Assembly: GCA_042408925.1 (NCBI GenBank)
Contig: JBHOQO010000096.1
Span: 1-64,000 of the forward strand
Direction: 5' to 3'
Length of the DNA: 64,000 bases
Origin: BPIH01 sp042408925
GTDB lineage: Bacteria > Chloroflexota > Limnocylindria > Limnocylindrales > CSP1-4
The translations under genes and the position numbers were made by a program. Shown one piece after another: positions 25,853 to 34,147 of this stretch (position 1 is its first letter; the number at the start of each line of letters is the position of its first letter). Under the pieces are notes generated by a model, which was given only the letters and a program-made list of their open reading frames with translations, was not told where the DNA came from and made no database searches.

Positions 25853-26749
25853 CTACTCCCGGCGCCGGAAGCTCGCCGCGCCGACCGCGAGCATGACGAA
25901 CCCGAAGAGGACGAGGATCCCGAGCTCGAGCCCCACCGGCAGGACCCGGTCGAAGATCGTCAACCCGAGCGACTCAACGAACGACGCCGGCAGCGATTCG
26001 CCGAGGGCGATCCGGCGGAGCGGGTCCATCCCGTACGTCACCGGGTCGATCCGGCTCAGGACCGCCATCCAGTCGGGGACGCCCCGGAGCGGGAAGAGCG
26101 ACCCCGAGAGGAAGAACATCGGCATGAGCAGGAAGTTCATGACGATCTGGAAGCCCTGCATCGTCGTCATCCGCGAGGCGATCGCGACGCCCATCGCCGA
26201 GAGGGCGAAGGCGAGGACGAAGAGGGCGACCGCGAGGGCGACGACGGTGCCGGGCCCCAGATCGACGCCGACGACCGGGGCGAGGACGAGGACAAGGAGC
26301 CCCTGGAGCATCGCCTGGGTCGCCCCGCCGAGGGTCTTGCCGACGGCGACCGCGGAGCGGTCGACCGGGGCGACGAGGATCTCCTTGAGGAAGCCGAACT
26401 CGCGGTCCCAGACGATCGACATCGCCCCGAAGACGGCGCTGAAGAGGACGGCCATCCCGACGACGCCCGGGTAGACGAACTCGGTGTAGCCGACCGAACC
26501 GACCCCGCCGCCGGTACCCCCGCCCGGGCTGAAGGCGCCGCCGATCGACGAGCCGAGCCCGGCGCCGAAGACGACGAGGAAGAGGAGGGGCTGGGCGAGC
26601 GAGCCGACGATCCGGGCCCGGTCCCGCCAGAAGCGAAGGAGGTCACGGTACCAGACGACGGCCACGCCGCGGGCGAAGGCCGCCGTCCGGCCGGAGATCG
26701 GGCGCGGGGCCGTCGCCGCCCGCGGTTGGAGCAGCCCGTTCGTCGTCAT
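25853..26749 (-). CDS. ABC-2 type transporter permease (DrrB-like)
   Basis: 298 aa, six helices. Motifs GFLKEILVAPVDRSAVAVGKTLGGATQA and MFFLSGSLFPLRGVPDWM, RIDPVTYGMDPLRR are classical for DrrB/ABC-2 exporters. Its ATG overlaps the ATPase stop (ATGA), so it pairs with 26746-27771. The locus is headed by a PadR regulator, suggesting an inducible drug or lipid exporter. Confidence 0.93.
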   Translation of the reverse strand: MTTNGLLQPRAATAPRPISGRTAAFARGVAVVWYRDLLRFWRDRARIVGSLAQPLLFLVVFGAGLGSSIGGAFSPGGGTGGGVGSVGYTEFVYPGVVGMAVLFSAVFGAMSIVWDREFGFLKEILVAPVDRSAVAVGKTLGGATQAMLQGLLVLVLAPVVGVDLGPGTVVALAVALFVLAFALSAMGVAIASRMTTMQGFQIVMNFLLMPMFFLSGSLFPLRGVPDWMAVLSRIDPVTYGMDPLRRIALGESLPASFVESLGLTIFDRVLPVGLELGILVLFGFVMLAVGAASFRRRE

Positions 26750-27771
26750 CGTCGCCCTCCCCAGGCTCGGTGCATCATCCGCATCCGGTCGGTCGCCCCG
26801 GGGGCTTCGTCCCGGATCGCGTGGCCGGTCAGCTTCAAGAAGACGTCGTCGAGGCTCGGGCGGTGGGCGGCGACCGAGACGACGGGGACCGTCAGCTCCC
26901 GGACGAGCTTCGGGATGATCGCCGCCCCGTCGGCGACCTCAATCCGGAGGGCGCCGCCGTCGGCCCGGGCCTCGAGGCCGAAGCGCTCCCGGAGCTGGGC
27001 GGCCGCGGCGGCGTCGTCCTCGGTGCGCAGCTCGACGACGTCGCCCCCGACCAGCGACTTGAGTTCCGCCGGGGTGCCGAGGGCGACGATCCGCCCCCCG
27101 TCGATGATCGCAATCCGATCGCACTCCTCGGCCTCGTCCATGTAGTGGGTCGTCATGAAGAGCGTGACCCCCTCGACGTCCCGGAGCCGGCGGAGGTAGC
27201 CCCAGACGTGCCGGCGCGTCTGGGGATCGAGGCCGATCGTCGGTTCGTCGAGGAAGAGGACCTCCGGGGTGTGGAGCATGCCGCGGGCGATCTCGAGCCG
27301 GCGCCGCATCCCGCCCGAGAACGTCGACACCTGGGCGTCGGCCCGATCGGCGAGCTCGACCATCTCGAGGGCCCGCGCGATCCGCTCGCGCCGCTCCCGC
27401 CCCGGGACGCCGTAGATGACGGCGTGGAAGAAGAGGTTCTCCCGGGCGGTCAGCTGGGCGTCGAGGGACGGGTCCTGGAAGACGAGGCCGATCCGGGCCC
27501 GGACCGCGTCGGGGTGGCGGTCGACGTCGAAGCCTGCGACCGTCGCCCGGCCGGCCGTCGGGCGAAGGAGCGTGCAGAGCATGTTGATCGTCGTCGTCTT
27601 CCCGGCTCCGTTCGGCCCGAGGAAGCCGAAGATCTCCCCGCGCCGGACGGCGAGGTCGACGCCGCGGACGGCCTCGAGGGTGCCGAAGCGGCGGGTGAGG
27701 CCGACCGTCTCAATGACGGGGTCGCCGAGGGCCGGGCTGTTTGAAGCGGCAGCGGCCGCCGGTGCGCTCAC
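26746..27771 (-). CDS. ABC transporter ATP-binding protein (DrrA-like)
   Basis: 341 aa. Walker A GPNGAGKTT, signature FSGGMRRRLEIA, Walker B VLFLDEPTIGLD and H-loop TTHYMDEAEE are intact; the C-terminal 100 residues end in RPSLDDVFLKLTGHAI, as in daunorubicin-type exporters. The GTG start overlaps the PadR stop (GTGA), and its own stop overlaps the permease start, giving a fully coupled padR-drrA-drrB unit. Confidence 0.95.
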   Translation of the reverse strand: MSAPAAAAASNSPALGDPVIETVGLTRRFGTLEAVRGVDLAVRRGEIFGFLGPNGAGKTTTINMLCTLLRPTAGRATVAGFDVDRHPDAVRARIGLVFQDPSLDAQLTARENLFFHAVIYGVPGRERRERIARALEMVELADRADAQVSTFSGGMRRRLEIARGMLHTPEVLFLDEPTIGLDPQTRRHVWGYLRRLRDVEGVTLFMTTHYMDEAEECDRIAIIDGGRIVALGTPAELKSLVGGDVVELRTEDDAAAAAQLRERFGLEARADGGALRIEVADGAAIIPKLVRELTVPVVSVAAHRPSLDDVFLKLTGHAIRDEAPGATDRMRMMHRAWGGRR

Positions 27772-28364
27772 GGCCGGGCCTCCGGCGTGTCACCGGGCTC
27801 GCGCGTGCCGGACGCCTCCGGCGCCGCGTTGCCCCCGCCCACCCCGGCGTCGTCCTCGGCGAGGATCCGGTAGAGCTGGCGGCGGGCGTCACGGAGGAGC
27901 GCCTCGGCTCGCGAGCGCGCCCCCGCCGAGCCGACCCGTTCGACCTGGACGGCGGCTGCCACGAGCTGGGCGGCAAGGACCCGGAGCTCCTCGGCGCCCG
28001 GCTCGCCGCGGGCTGCGAAAAACCGTTCGGCGTGCGTCGTCCGGACGGCTTCGGCGGCCCGCCGTCCCTCGTCGGTGAGGGCATACGTCCGTCGACCCTC
28101 TCGCTCTTCGCTCCGGACGAGCCCCTCGTCCTCGAGCTGCTGGAGGGTCGGGTAGATGGAGCCGGCGCTCGGCCGCCAAACGCCGCCGCTCCTGGCTTCG
28201 AGGTCCTGGATGATCTGATAGCCGTGCTTCGGACCGTCGATCAGGGACCGGAGGACCGCCACCCGGACGATCCCCCGCTTGACGGCGGGGCCGCTCCCGA
28301 ACGGCCCGAAGGCGGCTCGCATGGCATGGCGCCAGAACGGCCACGCGGGACTGTGGTGATCCAT
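27768..28364 (-). CDS. PadR-family transcriptional regulator
   Basis: 198 aa. PadR winged helix: RVAVLRSLIDGPKHGYQII, then SIYPTLQQLEDEGLV and REGRRTYALTDEGRRA. A C-terminal dimerisation helix region and a disordered tail follow. ATG at 28364 is preferred over the GTG at 28370, since GAGGAG sits 5 bases upstream. Expected to repress its own promoter and the exporter genes behind it until a ligand binds; ligand unknown. Confidence 0.94.
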   Translation of the reverse strand: MDHHSPAWPFWRHAMRAAFGPFGSGPAVKRGIVRVAVLRSLIDGPKHGYQIIQDLEARSGGVWRPSAGSIYPTLQQLEDEGLVRSEEREGRRTYALTDEGRRAAEAVRTTHAERFFAARGEPGAEELRVLAAQLVAAAVQVERVGSAGARSRAEALLRDARRQLYRILAEDDAGVGGGNAAPEASGTREPGDTPEARP

Positions 28365-28413
28365 CGGCACTCCTCGCTGCTCGTGAAGCGACCAGCCCTT
28401 CGGCGTGCCAACA

Positions 28414-28423
28414 CGATATATCG
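28414..28423. promoter_or_regulatory. Probable PadR operator in the exporter promoter
   Basis: CGATATATCG, a perfect palindrome in an AT-rich island about 50 bases before padR. On the minus strand TTGACG, 17 bases and TATCGT form a promoter whose -10 overlaps it. Confidence 0.55.
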
Positions 28424-28535
28424 CGATGATCGGGACGTCAAGGGCTAGCGGTCGGCGGGGACGAGGTCGACCGCAGCCCGGCCGGCACGGCGGCGCAGCC
28501 GAACGGCTCCTCGACGCGCCGAGGGCCGGCGCGGT

Positions 28536-28862
28536 CTAGCTCGAGGGCCCGAGGGACGACGGTCGCCGGGCCTGGCGTCGGATCCGCCAGGCGGCACGCT
28601 CGGCGGCGGCGGTTGCGGCGGCGGTCCCGACGGCGACGCCGAGATCGAACGGCAGGGCGACCTCGAACCCGAAGAGGCCGACCGTGGGCCCGACCGACAG
28701 GCCAAGGCGGTGCCCGACGAGGTAGAGGGCGAGGAACGAAGCGGCGATCGGCGGGATGGCAGCGACCCGGGACGGAGGCCCGACGACGCGCCAGGCGGCG
28801 ACCCCCGAGGCGACGGAAACGACGGAGAAGAAGCCGACGAGGGCGTAGGCGTTGGCAGGCAT
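28536..28862 (-). CDS. Small membrane protein, 108 aa
   Basis: Three predicted helices (AYALVGFFSVVSVASGVAAW, AAIPPIAASFLALYLVGHRL, GVAVGTAAATAAAERAAW region) and a basic C-terminus. No family recognised. No ribosome-binding site; TAGCCT lies 6 bases before the ATG, which supports both its reality and its start. Confidence 0.6.
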   Translation of the reverse strand: MPANAYALVGFFSVVSVASGVAAWRVVGPPSRVAAIPPIAASFLALYLVGHRLGLSVGPTVGLFGFEVALPFDLGVAVGTAAATAAAERAAWRIRRQARRPSSLGPSS

Positions 28863-28958
28863 GCCGCTAGGCTATCGCAGCGTCCGCGCGGCAGGCTCGG
28901 CCCTCGGCGCCGATCCTGGGTAATCGGGTGGTGAGCAGCGCCCGTCATCCTGCCGCCC

Positions 28959-29612
28959 ATGCCGAAACGCCCCGCCGTCGTTGAGCGAGGTCGAACTCGC
29001 GGCCACGAGACGCTGCGGCTCGTCGCCCGTGAGTTGCGGTTTGCCCGACTCGACCGCGGCCTGACCCAGGAAGCGCTGGCTGACGCCCTCGGGATCGACC
29101 GCTCGACCGTCAGCCGGATCGAGCACGGTCGGGTCGAGGACCTCTCCATCGTGGCCGCGACGCAGCTGCTGGCCGCCGTCGGCCTGGAGCTGTCGATCCG
29201 CGCCTACCCGGCCGGCCCGCCGCTTCGTGACGCCGCGCACGCCAACCTGCTCCGGCGGTTTCGGGCACGCCTCCACCGCTCCCTCGGCTGGGCGACCGAG
29301 GTCCCGCTGCCGATCCCCGGCGATCTTCGTGCCTGGGACGCGCTCGTCAGCGGCCAGGGTTGGCGCTGCGGAGTCGAGGCCGAGACCGGACCGCGCGACG
29401 GACAGGCGCTCGAACGCCGAATCGCCCTGAAGCAGCGCGACGGAGGCGTCGACTACGTCGTCCTGCTCCTCCTCGAGGGCCGCCGCAACCGAACCTTCGT
29501 GCGGGAATACGCCGACGTCCTACAGGCCCGGTTCCCGGTCCCCGGGAGGCGCGCCCTCGAGCTCCTCGGTGCCGGCGTTGCCCCGGGCGGGAACGCGGTG
29601 ATCCTCCTCTGA
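28959..29612 (+). CDS. XRE-family DNA-binding protein with unknown C-terminal domain
   Basis: 217 aa. A Cro/C1-type helix-turn-helix at residues 20-75 (RFARLDRGLTQEALADALG, IDRSTVSRIEHGR). The remaining 140 residues have alternating strands and conserved-looking GWRCGVEAETGPRDGQALERR and DYVVLLLLEGRRN, which could be a nuclease-like or ligand-binding fold; not identified. Its stop opens the convergent intergenic region that carries the GTGCAC elements. Confidence 0.8.
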   Translation: MPKRPAVVERGRTRGHETLRLVARELRFARLDRGLTQEALADALGIDRSTVSRIEHGRVEDLSIVAATQLLAAVGLELSIRAYPAGPPLRDAAHANLLRRFRARLHRSLGWATEVPLPIPGDLRAWDALVSGQGWRCGVEAETGPRDGQALERRIALKQRDGGVDYVVLLLLEGRRNRTFVREYADVLQARFPVPGRRALELLGAGVAPGGNAVILL

Positions 29613-29747
29613 GCGAGGCCGGCCCGGACATGACCCCCATCCGAGGAGAGGACGACCGCAGAGGGGCAGGAGCCGGAACCGGCGGACGGCTCGCGGAGAG
29701 CGCGGAGCCGAACGGCCTCGCCCGCGGGTCGAGCCCGGGGCGGCCGC

Positions 29748-30039
29748 GTGCACCCGGTGCACATTCTGACGGCCGCTACCGCCGCCCGGGCGGCTGGCAT
29801 GCTGATTCTGTGAACCTGGTGCACGCCGTCGGCCGGTCGGGGGAGACCGGACCGGCCGGCTGCTGAGGACGTGCACGGGACGCACGCCGTCGACCCGGGA
29901 GGTGCCCCTCGGCCCCGGAATGTGCACCCCACGCACGCCGCCGCCGGCAACGTGCACCGGGTGCACGGAACCGACAGGGGCGCGACCGGCGGGACTGGCC
30001 GGACCGTGCCGCCGCGCCGGCAACGTGCACCGGGTGCAC
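29748..30039. repeat. Array of GTGCAC-N3-GTGCAC-type elements in a convergent gap
   Basis: The gap 29613-30138 has no gene. It holds three 15-bp elements GTGCACCSGGTGCAC at 29748-29762, 29952-29966 and 30025-30039, two with a diverged second half (GTGCAC-N3-ACGCAC) at 29871-29885 and 29922-29936, and a single GTGCAC at 29819. The last two full copies are embedded in near-identical stretches of about 38 bp (29943-29980 and 30016-30053). Spacing is irregular (51, 52, 71-73, 30), so it is neither a tandem repeat nor a CRISPR array. Confidence 0.85.
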
Positions 30040-30067
30040 GGTACCGACAGGGTCGTCCACCGGGGCC

Positions 30068-30138
30068 GGGCGCGGGCCGCCTCGTCCGGGCGCGCACCGC
30101 CTCGTCCGGGCGCGCACCGCCTCGTCCGGGCGCGGGCC
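30068..30138. repeat. Tandem 20-bp repeats directly after the rpoD stop
   Basis: Unit CGCGCACCGCCTCGTCCGGG at 30091-30110 and 30111-30130, a variant at 30071-30090, and a partial unit reaching the rpoD stop. Probably slipped-strand expansion; a transcript from rpoD would include it. Confidence 0.85.
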
Positions 30139-31866
30139 CTACTCCAGGTAGTCCTTCAGCTTCCGCGATCGACTCGGGTGGCGGAGCTTTCGGAGCGCCT
30201 TCGCCTCGATCTGGCGGATCCGCTCCCGCGTCACGTTGAACTCCTTGCCCACCTCCTCGAGGGTCCGGGCCCGCCCGTCTTCGAGGCCGAACCGGAGCTG
30301 CAGGACCCGCCGCTCCCGACCGGTGAGCGAACCCAGGACAGCCTCGACCTGCTCGCGGAGGAGTTGGCGCGAGGCCGCGTCGGCAGGCGCCACCGCCCCG
30401 CGATCCTCGATGAAGTCGCCGAGGTGGGAGTCCTCCTCCTCGCCGACCGGAGCCTCGAGCGAGACCGGCTCCTGGCTCACCTTCATGATCTCCCGGACCC
30501 GCTCGGGCCCGACCGGCTGCTCCTGACCCCGCGACATCGCCTCGGCGATCTCCTCGAGCGTGGGCTCCCGCCCCAGATCCTGGAGAAGCTGGCGGGAGAC
30601 CCGCATGAGGCGGTTGATCGTCTCGACCATGTGGACCGGGATCCGGATCGTCCGAGCCTGGTCGGCGATCGCCCGGGTGATCGCCTGCCGGATCCACCAG
30701 GTCGCGTACGTCGAGAACTTGTAGCCCTTTTCGTACTCGAACTTCTCGACCGCCCGGATGAGCCCGATGTTCCCCTCCTGGATGAGGTCGAGGAAGCTCA
30801 TCCCCCGGCCGATGTACTTCTTCGCGATCGAGACGACGAGCCGCAGGTTCGCGGCCGTGAGCTGCTCACGGGCCTCTCGCCCGAGGCGGACGACCTCGCC
30901 CTTCCGGTGGAGGAGCTTCGTGCCCGCCGGGACCGACGGGTCGTAGCCCATCCGTCGGAGGAGCTCGGCGTCGTGGCCGGCCCGGATCCAGCGTTCGAGG
31001 GCCGGGTAGGCGACGGCCTCCCGGGTCCAGTCGTAGATCGCCCGGAGGCTCGGGTTGTCCCGGGACTCGACGTCGCCGCTGTGGACGGCCTGGTACGCCC
31101 AATCGAGGAGCGGCAGGAACGTCTCCGCGGACGGGGCGGCGACGTAGGCGGCGAGGAGTCGCCGGGCCTGCCGGAGGTGGGCCCGGGTCGGCTCGTGGCT
31201 CGTCGCCCGGACCGCCCGCTGGAGGTGGACGTCGGGCGGCGGACCGAAGAGCTCCCTCGCCTCCGGTGCCGCAAGGGCGGCCCGAACGATCCGGTGGGCG
31301 TCCTCGGCGAAGGGCAGTCGGTACTGCTCGCGGGTCGCCCGGGTCGCCGCCTCGGTCCGGTGGAGCGTCCATTCGTGGAGGCTGACGAGCGCCTTCCACG
31401 GCGCCTCGGCCATCTGCTCACCGAGCTCGATCGCCTTGGCGAGGACGACCTCCTCCTCGGCCGTCAGGAGCGGAACCTTCCCGATCTCCTTGAGATACAT
31501 CCGGACCGGGTCGTCGATCCCGACGACGTCGGCCTCGAGGTCCTCGAGCTCCTCGGGGCTCGGCTCCTCGAGGGTGACCGCATCGAGGTCGCCGGGTCCC
31601 TCGTCCGCCTCGTCGTACCCTCCGTCCACGTCGGCTTCGATGGCCGCGGCGACGACGGCGTCGGGGACCTCGGCGAGCGGCTCGGTTCCGAGCTCGGGAT
31701 CGAGCTCCCCCTCGAGCTCGCCCGGGGCCGGCTCGTCCCGGTCGGCCGCTCCTCCCCCGCGCCGCCGCCGCGACGCCGCCAGGCGCGCCTCCGCCAGCTC
31801 GGTCGCCGACGGTCGCGGCCGTCGGAGCAGCCCCTCGACGAGCCGCCGATCGAGCGGGTCGGACAT
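30139..31866 (-). CDS. rpoD: Primary RNA polymerase sigma factor
   Basis: 575 aa. An acidic N-terminal region (1-120), region 1.2 (DPVRMYLKEIGKVPLLTAEE), a non-conserved insert of about 150 residues, regions 2.1-2.4 (AKKYIGRGMSFLDLIQEGNI, FSTYATWWIRQAITRAIADQ), region 3 (RLMRVSRQLLQDLGREPTLE) and region 4.2 with helix-turn-helix EVGKEFNVTRERIRQIEAKALRKL. Housekeeping promoter recognition at TTGACA/TATAAT-like sites. It is directly behind dnaG (79-bp gap), the conserved macromolecular-synthesis order. An ATG further out at 32016 would add non-family sequence. Confidence 0.97.
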   Translation of the reverse strand: MSDPLDRRLVEGLLRRPRPSATELAEARLAASRRRRGGGAADRDEPAPGELEGELDPELGTEPLAEVPDAVVAAAIEADVDGGYDEADEGPGDLDAVTLEEPSPEELEDLEADVVGIDDPVRMYLKEIGKVPLLTAEEEVVLAKAIELGEQMAEAPWKALVSLHEWTLHRTEAATRATREQYRLPFAEDAHRIVRAALAAPEARELFGPPPDVHLQRAVRATSHEPTRAHLRQARRLLAAYVAAPSAETFLPLLDWAYQAVHSGDVESRDNPSLRAIYDWTREAVAYPALERWIRAGHDAELLRRMGYDPSVPAGTKLLHRKGEVVRLGREAREQLTAANLRLVVSIAKKYIGRGMSFLDLIQEGNIGLIRAVEKFEYEKGYKFSTYATWWIRQAITRAIADQARTIRIPVHMVETINRLMRVSRQLLQDLGREPTLEEIAEAMSRGQEQPVGPERVREIMKVSQEPVSLEAPVGEEEDSHLGDFIEDRGAVAPADAASRQLLREQVEAVLGSLTGRERRVLQLRFGLEDGRARTLEEVGKEFNVTRERIRQIEAKALRKLRHPSRSRKLKDYLE

Positions 31867-31945
31867 CGTCAGCCTCGGACGCTCCGCGGATCCCGGCCCG
31901 CGAGCCCCCGGCACTTCGGTCGCCCGGCCGCCACGGCGCTCCTCC

Positions 31946-33955
31946 CTACGGCACCGCGGCCGCCGGGCGACGAGCGGGGTCCGGGCTCCGCCGGGCCAGG
32001 AGGCGGGCCTGCTCACGGCGGCGGTGGAGCGAGCGCCAGGCCTCGTGGATCTGGCGCTCCTGGGCGAGGAGCTCGGTCATCGCCGCCCGGTCGCCGCGGC
32101 GCTCCGCCTCGGCCTGGGCAGCCCGGTTGTACTCGCTCCGCTCGGCGAGCGCCTCGGCCTCGAGGTTGAGGACGAGGTTCTCCAGTTCGTAGACCTGACG
32201 CTCGGGGGACAGGAGCCGCGGATCGGGTCCCTCGATGGCGAGGACGGCCGTGGCGAGGGCTCGAACCTCCGGCTCGAGCGCGGCCCGCAGCCGCTCGAGG
32301 TCGAAGGCCCCGGGGACCCCGGCGTCGTCCGGTGCCCGCATCTCGACGATCGCCCGGTAGAGCTCCCGAGCGAGGGTCGACGGCAGCTGGTCGGGGCCGA
32401 GCTCCTCGACGGCCCGGAGCTGGAGCTCGGGGACGAGGAGCAGGAGGCGGAGGAGCTCGACCTCGCTCGGACTGACCGCCCGGACGACCTCGCGCGGGTG
32501 GAGCTCCTCCGACGCCGCCCGGACCGCCTCGAGGGTCAGCCGGATCCCGCCGTGGTCGGTGTCCCCGGCCGCCCGCCCGATCGCGGTCCGGCTCCGGAGC
32601 GCCTCCCGGAGGACGTCGACGTCGGTCGCCGCGCGGCGGGCGAGGTGGAGGAGCGCCCCGTCGCGGACCGTCGGGTCGGCGACCCGCCGCAGGACCGGCA
32701 GGACCGCGTCGACGAGCCGCCGTCGGCCGTCGGCCGTCCGGACGTCGACCCGGGCGGCGTGGACGTCGACGAGGTACTCGAGGATGCCGACCGGCGCCGC
32801 GACGGCCGCCGCCCAGATCTCCGGCGAGTCGCGGATGACCTCGTCCGGATCCCGGCCCTCGGGCAGCCGAACGACGCCGACGTCGGTGAGCCCGAACTCC
32901 GCCCCCGCCGTCTGGACCTCCGAGATCAGGGCGGTCAGCTCGCTGACCCCGAAGGCGCCGGCGCTCTGGCCGGCCGGATCGACGTCGTAGGCGAGGGCGA
33001 CCCGCCGGGCATAGCGGCCGAGGATCGCGACCTGGCCGGGGGTGAGGGCCGTCCCGAGGGAGGCGACGACGTTCTCGAAGCCGGCCTGGTGGGCCATGAG
33101 GGCGTCGGTATAGCCCTCGACGAGGACGGCCTGGCCGCTCCGCCGGATCGCCGCCTTCGCCCGGTCGATGAGATAGAGGGTTCGGCTCTTGTCGAAGAGC
33201 GGCGTCGCCGGCGAGTTCAGGTACTTGGGCCCGACGTCCCGCCGACCCGCCTCGCCGCGCCCGCCCTCACCGGTGCCCGAGCCGGACCCGGGCTCCGACC
33301 CCTCGAGGATCCGACCCCCGAGCCCGGTCGGCGCGCCGGACGCGTCCCGGATCGGGAAGATGATCCGGGACCGGAAGCGGTCGTAGGCGCCCCGACCGCC
33401 GGGCCGCGGCACGGTCAGCCCCGCGGCGGCGAGCTCCTCGGGGGTGATCCCGCGCCGCCGCCCGAGCTCCCGGCTCAGCGTGTCCCAACCGGCCGGCGCC
33501 CAGCCAAGCTGGAAGCGCTCGATCGTCGCGTCGCTGAAGCCCCGGCGACGGAGATAGTCGAGGGCGGGCTGGCCGACCCGATGACCGGTGAGGACGGCGT
33601 GGTAGAAGGCGATCGCCGTCTCGAGGACCTCCCGAAGGCGCGCCCGCCGCCCGTCGTCCCGGCTCGGGCGCTCGTCCAGCTCGACCCCGGCCCGGGCCGC
33701 CAGCCGCCTGAGCGCCTCCGGAAAGCCGACCCCGTCCCGCTCCATCACGAAGCTGAAGACGTCACCGCCCTTCCCGCAGCCGAAGCACTTGTACGTGCCG
33801 CGAGCCGGGGTGACGACGAAGCTCGGCGTCTTCTCGGCGTGGAACGGACAAAGCCCCTTGAACGTCGTCCCGGCCTTTCGGAGCGCGACGGTCTCGCCGA
33901 CGACGTCGACGATGGAGAGTCTGCTCTTGATCTCGGCCGCTGCGCCGACCGCCAA
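31946..33955 (-). CDS. dnaG: DNA primase
   Basis: 669 aa from a TTG start with GGGAGGT 5 bases upstream. The CHC2 zinc finger is CPFH at 36-39 and CFGCG at about 56-60; the catalytic core contains YDRFRSRIIFPIRD and LGGRILEG; Toprim motifs are VLVEGYTDALMAHQAG and VALAYDVDPAGQSA. The C-terminal helicase-binding part is present. No ATG is available at the correct N-terminus: the next upstream would add more than 200 residues of non-family sequence. Cotranscribed with rpoD. Confidence 0.97.
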   Translation of the reverse strand: MAVGAAAEIKSRLSIVDVVGETVALRKAGTTFKGLCPFHAEKTPSFVVTPARGTYKCFGCGKGGDVFSFVMERDGVGFPEALRRLAARAGVELDERPSRDDGRRARLREVLETAIAFYHAVLTGHRVGQPALDYLRRRGFSDATIERFQLGWAPAGWDTLSRELGRRRGITPEELAAAGLTVPRPGGRGAYDRFRSRIIFPIRDASGAPTGLGGRILEGSEPGSGSGTGEGGRGEAGRRDVGPKYLNSPATPLFDKSRTLYLIDRAKAAIRRSGQAVLVEGYTDALMAHQAGFENVVASLGTALTPGQVAILGRYARRVALAYDVDPAGQSAGAFGVSELTALISEVQTAGAEFGLTDVGVVRLPEGRDPDEVIRDSPEIWAAAVAAPVGILEYLVDVHAARVDVRTADGRRRLVDAVLPVLRRVADPTVRDGALLHLARRAATDVDVLREALRSRTAIGRAAGDTDHGGIRLTLEAVRAASEELHPREVVRAVSPSEVELLRLLLLVPELQLRAVEELGPDQLPSTLARELYRAIVEMRAPDDAGVPGAFDLERLRAALEPEVRALATAVLAIEGPDPRLLSPERQVYELENLVLNLEAEALAERSEYNRAAQAEAERRGDRAAMTELLAQERQIHEAWRSLHRRREQARLLARRSPDPARRPAAAVP

Positions 33956-34014
33956 TCGGACCTCCCGACGCGCCCCCGCGTCCGACCGTTGCGCACCCGC
34001 CGGACACGACTGTG

Positions 34015-34037
34015 GGCCTGTCAAGTCTTGACAGGCC
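34015..34037. promoter_or_regulatory. Perfect palindrome with two TTGACA boxes between dnaG and LLM genes
   Basis: 11-bp arms GGCCTGTCAAG and CTTGACAGGCC around a central T. Each strand carries TTGACA pointing toward one of the divergent genes. No good -10 follows at the standard distance, so it looks more like an operator than a plain promoter. Confidence 0.6.
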
Positions 34038-34147
34038 GACGGGCGCCGATTGTATGCCCGCCCCGCGGCGCCGACAAGCGAAGCGCCGATACCCGCGCCG
34101 AGGCTCCGATCGGCCGGCCGGCCGGCCTCGGGGTACGCTCCAGCGTG

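Noticed and set aside
29700..30060. Minus-strand reading with repeated CxxC-like motifs (CTRCT, CVGC, CVPC)
   Set aside because: These are translations of the GTGCAC elements; their spacing is not a multiple of three throughout and no start signal exists, so it is a DNA-level feature.
29748..30138. Possible CRISPR array
   Set aside because: Repeats are 15 bp with irregular spacing, then 20-bp head-to-tail units without spacers; no cas genes nearby.
31436..34147. Long plus-strand frame over rpoD and dnaG
   Set aside because: Antisense shadow; protein-like sequence starts only at the LLM gene (34148).
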